64,000 nt of DNA, from positions 682,001-746,000 of the forward strand of contig JAFFSR010000366.1 of assembly GCA_017163975.1 (NCBI GenBank), given 5' to 3'. Positions 57,108-64,000 of this stretch are shown one piece after another. The stretch comes from Anastatus disparis (lineage: Eukaryota > Arthropoda > Insecta > Hymenoptera > Eupelmidae). The notes under the pieces are model-generated. The model ran no database searches. It saw only the letters and a list, made by a program, of their open reading frames with translations, and was not told the origin of the DNA. Position 1 is the first letter of the stretch, and each line of letters opens with the position of its first letter. A program made the position numbers and the translations under genes.

Positions 57108-57497
57108 TTACAATCCCACGACTGGTATATTATTTAAGCGAGCACCAGCTTTTATGGACGTGCAACGAGGCACATGAACGTACCGATGTTTGTCAAACGG
57201 AAATATACAAGTACGAAATCTCACGTTTTCAGGCGTACCCTGATTTAGATCTACGAACAAATAGCCGTGTGGCTGTGCTTCGGCTTTGAGATATGACTCT
57301 TGCAAAAAACGAGGCTCTTTGAGGCAGACTTGGTGCGCTAGATGATTCATTTGCGCTCGATCGCGCGGATTTTTAAATACCACGATGTAATTAGAGTTTA
57401 AAGAGTTTTTTGCTGACCTTGATGAAAGAGATTTTGCTTTTAGGACGAAAAATTCTTTTTCGCTAAAAATTTGTAAAATGGTTCTTTTCCATATCAT
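57108..57497 (-). CDS. Virus-like-element protein ('FKNPRDRAQ' family)
   Basis: 129 codons starting MIWKRTILQIF. The core VVFKNPRDRAQMNHLAHQV is followed by YLKAEAQPHGYLFVDLNQGT and RTCIFPFD. This arrangement (F-K-N-P-R-D, P-x-G-Y-L, D-L, R-T-x-I-F-P) is typical of a short protein that accompanies the capsid-type genes in invertebrate Maverick/adintovirus-like elements. It has no stop inside and is the first gene of the minus-strand series. The sequence upstream (57,500-57,800) is AT-rich and could hold its promoter. Confidence 0.55.
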   Translation of the reverse strand: MIWKRTILQIFSEKEFFVLKAKSLSSRSAKNSLNSNYIVVFKNPRDRAQMNHLAHQVCLKEPRFLQESYLKAEAQPHGYLFVDLNQGTPENVRFRTCIFPFDKHRYVHVPRCTSIKAGARLNNIPVVGL

Positions 57498-57806
57498 GGA
57501 ATTTTTATAGATCTCTTTAATACATATTTTTAGAGCTACAAAGCTTTAAAGTTGGGCAAAAACCATATTTTGACATTTTTTACCAATTTTAGGCTTAAAT
57601 TACTCAACTGAATTGCGTTTTAAGAATATATTACTAAAAAACTTTTTTTTTCAAAATATTCTAAATTTTGAGAAAAAAATAATTCATAAGTGCTAATGTA
57701 GCCATTCGCTGAGCTGAAGTCTATGTCCAAAAAAGTCATCGAAGTAGGTAATATATGTATAAATATGGCCTAAGAATTTCAGAGTGGACATGCTTCGCGA
57801 CCTCCT

Positions 57807-58816
57807 GAAAAAAAATAAAAATGTAATTAAAAATAATGAAAAATGTGATTTTTAGCTAAATTTCTTTAGTTTTAAACTTGAAATCATTTCAAAATAATTT
57901 GCAAAATAACACTACGAAAGTTATATCAAAATAAGTTAATTCACTTTTTTTTATAATATTGATCACTCAATTTCAGAATTATCAAAATCTGTGTTACTGT
58001 GAAGTGGGGTAAAAGTTGAAAATGAATTAAATGACTTTATGTGTCTATTTATGAAATCATCGTATCAATGATAAGTTTAGAAAATCTTATAATTGTTTAA
58101 GAAAGTGTATTTCCATGTTTTTAGTATACATTTATGGTAATTAAAGTGAAAATAATTTTGGAGATTGTTATGGATGAACGTTGAAGTGATAAATATATTT
58201 TTTGGGGATTCCGACTTTTACAACCTCAAAAAATATAGTATATCGATACATCCAAAAATGACATGAGTTTAATCGTATATCACTGCCAATGAGAATAAAT
58301 TAATTTAATATTAATATGTACCAATGTCTATGATATGCTGATTTTAATTATTTGTTTAAATGGCTCCTAAATTTTTATACATGATTACATTCAATCATTG
58401 CTGTCACATCATTGGATAAATTTAAGTTGAAATGAAAATCAATTTTCATAAAATATAAAAGAATATTATTTACCAATGTAAATATAATAAGGTACTCTAA
58501 AAAAATATAGCAAGAATTAGAATCAATCATTTTCTAAAATTGAACTCAATATAGATCACTAGATATTTTAATTTCAACAAGTCTCGAGAAATAAAATTCA
58601 AGTCAGTGTTTATCATCCGCTAAGTCTATAAATGAATATGATCATTTACCTGTTATTTACATTTATATTATTTATCTGTACTGATATAAATAGAATGCGT
58701 ACTCACCCTGAATAACACTGTTTGAAACTTGTAATAAAAAAAAAATTCATTACAAAGTATCAACCATTGTTTCAAACAAATCTGTCTGGATATACATTCA
58801 TACATGTTTTAAAGTA
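57807..58816. other. AT-rich sequence, no gene seen
   Basis: Stops in all frames and no repeat match in the window. Confidence 0.5.
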
Positions 58817-59082
58817 CCCTGTTGAAAAAATTCATATGAATTTTCATATGAATTCTCAATCTGAATTTTTTATATCAATTTTCTATATAAATTTTTAATA
58901 TGCTTTTTTCATATAAATTTTTTATATGAATTTTTAATTTGAATTTTTTATGTAAATTTTTCATATAAATTTTTTAATGAATAAAAATGAAACAAAAATG
59001 CATATTGAATATATGAATAATTTGTATGGAAAATCAATAATAAAAATTTATATAAAAATTTATATCAATTTTTTCAACAGGG
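58817..59082. mobile_element. Palindromic MITE (CCCTGTTGAAAAAATT ends)
   Basis: A 266-bp element with inverted ends CCCTGTTGAAAAAATT. The interior is a minisatellite-like run of TTTTTCATATAAATTT units. The target duplication is not clear. Confidence 0.65.
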
Positions 59083-59445
59083 AATTGAGTTCCACACAGG
59101 TTTCAAGCTCGCTTAGATTTGTGAACCTCACTTTTTTACAGACATTATGAATCACATAATAAACAATACCTATTAAGGGGGCCGGATATTATTAGAAGCT
59201 GAAAAAAAACATGTATAATTTGATATAAATTGCTGATGTTTAAAAATAACTAATTTCATATAAAAATACATTCAATTTCAAATTTTTTTTGGTTTAAAAC
59301 ATTTTCTATATCTTGAGAATTAGAGTGGTGGTGCTCGTTGAAAGTCTGAAACAAAAAACCCTTTACCGCAAGGTTTCTTTATAAGTTTTCATTGGATTCA
59401 CTTGAAATTTTATGGAAATATTCAAAATTATAGTAGAATCCATAT

Positions 59446-61690
59446 TTTTTCTTTTTTTTTTGTTGATTGGTTGAACGATAAAAATCTGCTGCCAGAACGC
59501 CGTCAGTTTGCTGGGCCTGGATAGATATCCATGCGCATGGTAAAGACGGTTGAGAGGGGTTCTAGATGTACTAGCTAACCTCTAAAATTACGCGATTCCC
59601 TTGCCTGTCTAATGATAGCAAAAAAATGCAGTCGTTGGACGTGCGGGGGATTCTCCAATCTCCACTCACGGTGTTGTTCTACCCTGGGACCGTTTATCAC
59701 ATTACTTTAGGGTAGCACCGCGTTCTAAGTCTTTTGGACCTTTTCCTTCCGACCTTATCTGTAAATATACAGATTTGTAAATATATAGATCTATGCCTCT
59801 TGTGCAACATGATTAAAAGGCTATCTTCTGCCTGGCGATCGGCTCTGTAAAAGGAAGCATAAATCAATCGCCTATATTTAATACAGTATGGACTGGCTCT
59901 GCAAAATCAGTCTATAATTTTCACTTCAGTCTTAATTCTCCTGTTCAGAGATCGATCTTATGCCTCATGTGGGGCTAACCTATCTACCGCGTCGGACTCA
60001 TACTTACTCTCGATCTCGCGCTTATGTACAACGCATTTCATTTATACCACAGCTAAAGCTGACGCTTTTGCTACTATCTCAAACATTCACTGGGTGTACG
60101 ATTTGTTTCCGCAGTTAAGACGAATCCTCGTCGTCACCCTCCTCACCCGAATCTATGGGACCGGCTACTGTCTCTAGGTAATGGTGAGGTGTAAGCCTGA
60201 CTTCCCGCGCTTCATTCGTACTTAGTTCGATTGCCCTATCTAAAAACGATTTCTTCTTTCTTAGGACGCTTTCGACCAATAATGCCATAGCGTCCTACTT
60301 TTCTTTAGCCGACATCATTTTACTGATGATGGTATCCGGTGTTAGTGCTTCAAATATCCTCTCAAATTGGCGTCTTTCTTCGTTCCACTGATGGCAGACG
60401 AAAAACGTATGATACGCATCGTCGCGATCAGCGAAGCAGAAGATGCAGCCCGGGTTCTGGGTCTTTCCCATTTTACTGAGATAAGCGCAGAAAAACCCGT
60501 GGTTACTGAAAAACTGGGTGAGGTAATAGTTGACCTCCCCGTATCTTCTCTCGACCCATGAAGCCAGCTCCTTAATGAGCACGTGAGCCCATCAGCCTTT
60601 TGTCGCCTGATTCCATGTTTTTTGCCAGGTTTCCATGGTTACCTGTCTCTCTTCTTTCTGAACGATTGCAGTTTCTTCTTCCATTTTTTTCCGTTCGTAG
60701 GTTCGCTTGCGTTCCATCGCCTGTAATTCGATCGGGATGATTCCTGCGATGACTAGAACCGCGGGTTCCGAGACAGTGCGATAGGCGCTGGTGACTCTGA
60801 GAGCCCCTCTCCTTTGAACAGAAGATAGTGCGTTTCTGTGCGTCTCCTTGCTCGTTGCGTCAGCCCATATTTCAGAGCCGTACAATAAGATTGACGTTGT
60901 AACTGACATCAAAAGTCGTCGTTTGCTTGATTTTGGGCCGCTGATATTGGCCATAAGACGACTTAACTGCAACGTTTTCTTCATCGCTTTATTAGCGACG
61001 CATTTTAGATGCGACAAAAAAGTTAGTTTAGCATCTAGCTTTATGCCAAGATACATCACCTCCTTTTTCGTCTGCACCACGTTTGTGCCTACTGTCATGG
61101 AAAACTCGATGTTGATATGTTTCCAGGTCAAGGGCATGATTTTTGTCTTAGTCATCGCTATTTCGAGACCATGTTTTCTCATCCATTCGGAGATTCTTCT
61201 CATCGCCGTATTTAGTATGTGCTGGGCTATGTTTTCGTTTAGCGCGGTGATGACTAAAGCGACATCATCGGTGTAAGCAAACATTTTCACCCCGTCCGGC
61301 ATGGCAAGTCTGAGCAATGCATCGTACAGCATGTTCCAGAAGTCTGGGCCAAATATCGTTCCCTGTGCCACGCCTGCGCTGAGGTCCTTTTCACACCAGC
61401 CTTTTTCTGTCTCATAGCGGAGGATATGGTTTTTCAAGTAGTCGCGTATCATTCGTATACGGTATTCTGGTACATTAAACTCCTTTAACGCGGCAAGAAA
61501 ATCTGGCCATCGTGCCGAGTTAAAAGCGTTTCTAGTATCTAACAGAACGAGAAAAGCGATAAGACGGGAATGATGGTTTCCAGTCCATCCCTCTCGCCAC
61601 TTTCACTACTTCTACTGCATTAGCGGTAGACCGCTTTCTCCTGAAGCCGTACTGGTTGTCAGCAAGATCGCCAGCGGCCTGTAAAGCTCC
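59446..61690 (-). mobile_element. 5'-truncated R1-like LINE with poly(A) tail
   Basis: TATAGTAGAATCCATAT is duplicated at 59,429-59,445 and 61,691-61,707 (17 bp). The T-rich left edge is the poly(A) tail, 59,480-60,290 is the 3' UTR, and RT lies upstream. The copy is truncated inside RT fingers and carries a frameshift near 61,600. Confidence 0.85.
60295..61452 (-). pseudogene. R1-like reverse transcriptase and C-terminal zinc region
   Basis: The frame 61,452-60,592 is followed in the same frame, after a TGA at 60,589-60,591, by 60,582-60,295. RT motifs present are AQGTIFGPDFWNMLYD (usually PQGS), then YTDD where YADD is expected, and YLGIKLDAKL. The C-terminal part has VNYYLTQFFSNHGFF and a C-x2-C...H...C finger (CIFC to FFVC), as in R1/TRAS-type elements. 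The frame is also readable upstream (LLDTRNAFNSARW, about 61,530), and QYGFRRKRST is near 61,650 in a shifted frame. Three changes (AQGT, YTDD, TGA) indicate an inactive copy. Confidence 0.8.
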
Positions 61691-62538
61691 TATAGTAGAA
61701 TCCATATAAGTGGAGCAGATTTTAAATTGATTTATTTCTATTTATTTATTAACTTATTATTTTTAATAATTAATAAAAAAAAATTTTTTTTTAATTTTTT
61801 TTTTTTTAATTTTTTATCATTTGAATTTTTTATGAATGTCCTACACTTATATGGATTCTACTATAATTTTGAATATCTCCATATAATTTCAAGTAAATCC
61901 AATGAAAACTCATGAAGGAATCTTGTATTAAAGGGTTTTTTGTTCCAGACTTTCAACGAGCACCATCACTTCAATTCTCAAGATATAGAAAATGTTTTAA
62001 CCTAAAAAATGTTTAAAATTAAATGTATTTTTATATAAAATTAGTTATTTTCAAACATCAGCAATTAATATCAAATTATACATGTTTTTTCAGTTTTTAA
62101 CAGTATCTGGCCTCCTTAATGATTTATATAACTGAAAAATAATATAAAGAGTTTCTAACACCGTAATAGTATTTGAATACGTAAATTGATTCATACTTTT
62201 CTATTTTAAATGCAAAATTAAGAAAAAGCCTTAAGCGATCCCATTTATCTTCAACATATAATTATATTGCGCCTAATAAATACTAAACAAACATCAATAG
62301 CACTTGTAAAAATATGGAAATGATATTTTTATATTAGCATCCTCTAATCTCTCATCATACCAATGGAGCTACTTATTGAGACGGTTCATAAAATGAAGAA
62401 CATTTGTATATAAAACTTTATTTATTTTATTATGAAACTTATCAACATTTACATCTATATCAATTTCATTGAAATTATATTTTAAATTCATTTCATTGAA
62501 AAAGGAATTTTAATACTTGAAATGCATTTTTGAAAAAT

Positions 62539-62990
62539 TCAAATGCAAAATAACATTATCAAATCTATTACAAAACTGACAGGTATTTGGTGACGAAATA
62601 CTGAAAAGTTGCGCCAAGTGATGTTATTAGTTTTCATAAAAAAGTCATTGAACATTTGACGTACAACACATCCTCTTGGAGCAAATAACAAATCCAGAGA
62701 ATAATCCTTAGAATCCAGCACCGGATAAACTTGTTCATAATCTACTTAAGAGTAGGTTCCATACACCACATCCATCATATCTAATCTGCATAAATTTATC
62801 TCTGAAAAAAATCTGACATTTAAAGGATCATCAGTCCATATCATATTTGGTAAATTAGAGTCACCAACTATGATAATTTTATGATCAGGATATCTAAAAT
62901 TTAACTCTTCAATCTTTTTTTAATGAGCTTAATAGACACTTCATCTGATGGAAAATAAAAGGCACATCCAATGTTTTCCAAAAACTTTAA
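62539..62990 (-). pseudogene. LINE endonuclease (APE-type) remnant
   Basis: On the minus strand, HKIIIVGDSNLPNMIW is readable at about 62,830-62,890, and LDSKDYSLDLLFAPRGC follows at 62,650-62,705 after an in-frame stop near 62,749. Upstream, FPSDEVSIKLI is in a shifted frame across a run of A's. The GDxNLPxxxW and LDLxF order is that of the endonuclease domain of Jockey/CR1-type LINEs. No RT follows. It is a broken fragment and not clearly the same family as the LINEs above. Confidence 0.6.
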
Positions 62991-63314
62991 ATGACATCAA
63001 TTTCACTGACATAAATATTTTAAAGATTTTTAATATTCTACAATTTATAAAATTAAAGAGAATGTTTACCTAATTTTTAGATTAAAGTAAACCAAATAAT
63101 TATAAGAATAAAATTTTGATAATCACGTTAAAGTACATATATTTGATTAAAATAATACTATCAACGTAATATCCTTTACACGATACTGTTTATAAACTAT
63201 ATATTTATAATGGCAACGGCGTGACTATATACAAGTTTCAAAACTCCCATGAGGGAAAATTCTTAAGCTCAAATCGATAGACGCAACTCGAGTAACGATA
63301 GTTATTAAAAACTA
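62991..63314. other. AT-rich sequence, no gene seen
   Basis: No recognisable feature. Confidence 0.45.
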
Positions 63315-63663
63315 ATTCTGTCTTTATCTCTGTCATCATAAAAAAAAGACAGATGATACAACCGTTACTTGAGTTACGTTTATCACTCCGAACCTTAGGC
63401 ACGAATTCATAGACGTGAGTTGAGCGTTAGTATAACTTGGAACCTAAGTATCGTTACTTGAGTATCAGCTGTTACTTCAATTGAGTGTGACATCTTTATC
63501 AACGAGTATCTTATCTGTGTGATTTTATGTTTTATAACTAACTGTGATCATTTCTCCAGAGATATAAAACTTAATTGAAGTAACAGCTGATATTCAAGTA
63601 ATGATACTTAAGTTCCAAGTTATACTGAATACTCAAGTCACGACTATGAACTCAAGCCTTAGG
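63315..63663. mobile_element. Palindromic MITE next to a foldback-arm fragment
   Basis: Positions 63,315-63,385 match 44,323-44,390 (AGACAGATGATACAA and CGTTACTTGA phrases). Positions 63,393-63,663 form a palindrome (CCTTAGGCACGAATTCATAG with its complement, with a loop near 63,520) and contain repeated CAGCTG and ACTTGAGT motifs. Confidence 0.65.
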
Positions 63664-64000
63664 CCGTGATCAGATGATGAAGAATAGATATGCAGAGTGG
63701 AGCTTGGGTAGTGGAAATAACCAATGAGTAGTTACTCCGCGAATTTCTATTCTGCAAGACTTTGTGTGCCCTACTTACATAATGCAGAATAAAAGTAAAG
63801 AGATATGTCATAGAAGTTCGATGACATGGAGTGGAGGTCATAATAATGAAATAATATTTCATAAAAATATTTATTTTATAAAAAAAAATTAAAATAGAAA
63901 ATATTTGCGTTCCATTTGAAATAGTCACGAGGGAATGCATAGTCAACACGCTTTATCTGTATCTTTTATGTCGCTCGTTTATTCATTTAATTATTCTTAC
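63659..64000. mobile_element. PIF/Harbinger-like element, running off the window
   Basis: Begins TTAGGCCGTGATCAGATGATG, which aligns with the end of the element at 44,551 (TAAGGGTGAAATCAGATGGAG). The second end is beyond 64,000. Confidence 0.45.

Larger units (their letters stand above)
55511..57806. mobile_element. Decayed virus-like gene block between TTAA-type ends
   Basis: The left end is TTAA-GAGGAGGCCGGATTCGCTG (from 55,511). The right end is CTTCGCGACCTCC-TGAA (to about 57,806). Both resemble family d MITE ends, although the right target is mutated. Five overlapping or adjacent minus-strand frames lie between. Their order and pattern resemble small structural-type genes of Maverick/Polinton or adintovirus-like elements. 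No polymerase or integrase is present, and several frames are broken. Confidence 0.5.
59177..62115. mobile_element. TTAA foldback element, family d-like ends, split by a LINE
   Basis: The ends GGGGGCCGGATATTA and TATCTGGCCTCC are flanked by TTAA at 59,173-59,176 and 62,116-62,119. The arms (about 59,177-59,445 and 61,840-62,115) are inverted near-copies. Without the LINE the element would be ~677 bp with an AT-rich loop. No coding frame of its own. Confidence 0.85.

Overview
This 64 kb window is AT-rich eukaryotic DNA that looks like an insect genome, possibly hymenopteran. The basis is Jockey-like and R1-like non-LTR retrotransposons, piggyBac/Kolobok-type TTAA elements, a tRNA-derived SINE, arthropod-type DDE-like proteins and long AT microsatellites. 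I could not identify one convincing host protein-coding gene. Nearly all recognisable content is mobile elements, their remains, and satellite-like tandem repeats, many nested inside each other. This is a transposon-dense, gene-poor region.

Layout. 0-4.3 kb: a SINE with a tRNA-Thr-like head, then a composite repeat (0.62-3.91 kb, minus orientation) built on ~164-bp tandem units and carrying two identical-length TTAA MITEs. 4.3-7.4 kb: a TTAA MITE, a 2-kb foldback and two adjacent TA-target elements. 7.4-11.9 kb: a ~129-bp tandem array broken by a 5'-truncated LINE and a solo LTR. 12.8-15.5 kb: a decayed DNA-transposon-type gene. 15.5-16.3 kb: a solo LTR. 16.5-25.0 kb: a nested palindrome in which a DDE-like gene occurs as two almost identical head-to-head copies, one arm being interrupted by a LINE with an open RT frame. 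25-34 kb: small palindromic elements (hAT-like, piggyBac-like, 'double hairpin'), a retroposed fragment and a 2.3-kb foldback. 34-39 kb: an isolated small ORF, a palindromic minisatellite and a 2.2-kb array of 10-bp units. 39-46 kb: GAGATCTC repeats, TTAA MITEs, a second SINE, a foldback with an exon-like spacer and a PIF/Harbinger-like MITE. 46-51 kb: two more copies of the 164-bp composite repeat. 51.8-54.7 kb: a non-autonomous LTR element with both LTRs. 55.5-57.8 kb: a decayed block of five small ORFs resembling Maverick/Polinton or adintovirus-like genes, bounded by TTAA-type ends. 58.8-62.1 kb: a MITE and a TTAA foldback split by an R1-like LINE. 62.5-64 kb: a LINE endonuclease remnant and partial MITEs.

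The window is internally self-calibrating. Several repeats exist in two copies of which only one carries an insertion, so empty sites can be read directly. They confirm TTAA as the target for three palindromic families and show insertion of the double-hairpin element. The observations most worth following are the virus-like block bounded by TTAA ends, the head-to-head duplicated DDE-like element, and the double-hairpin family. All functional statements rest on motif recognition by eye; no database search was possible.
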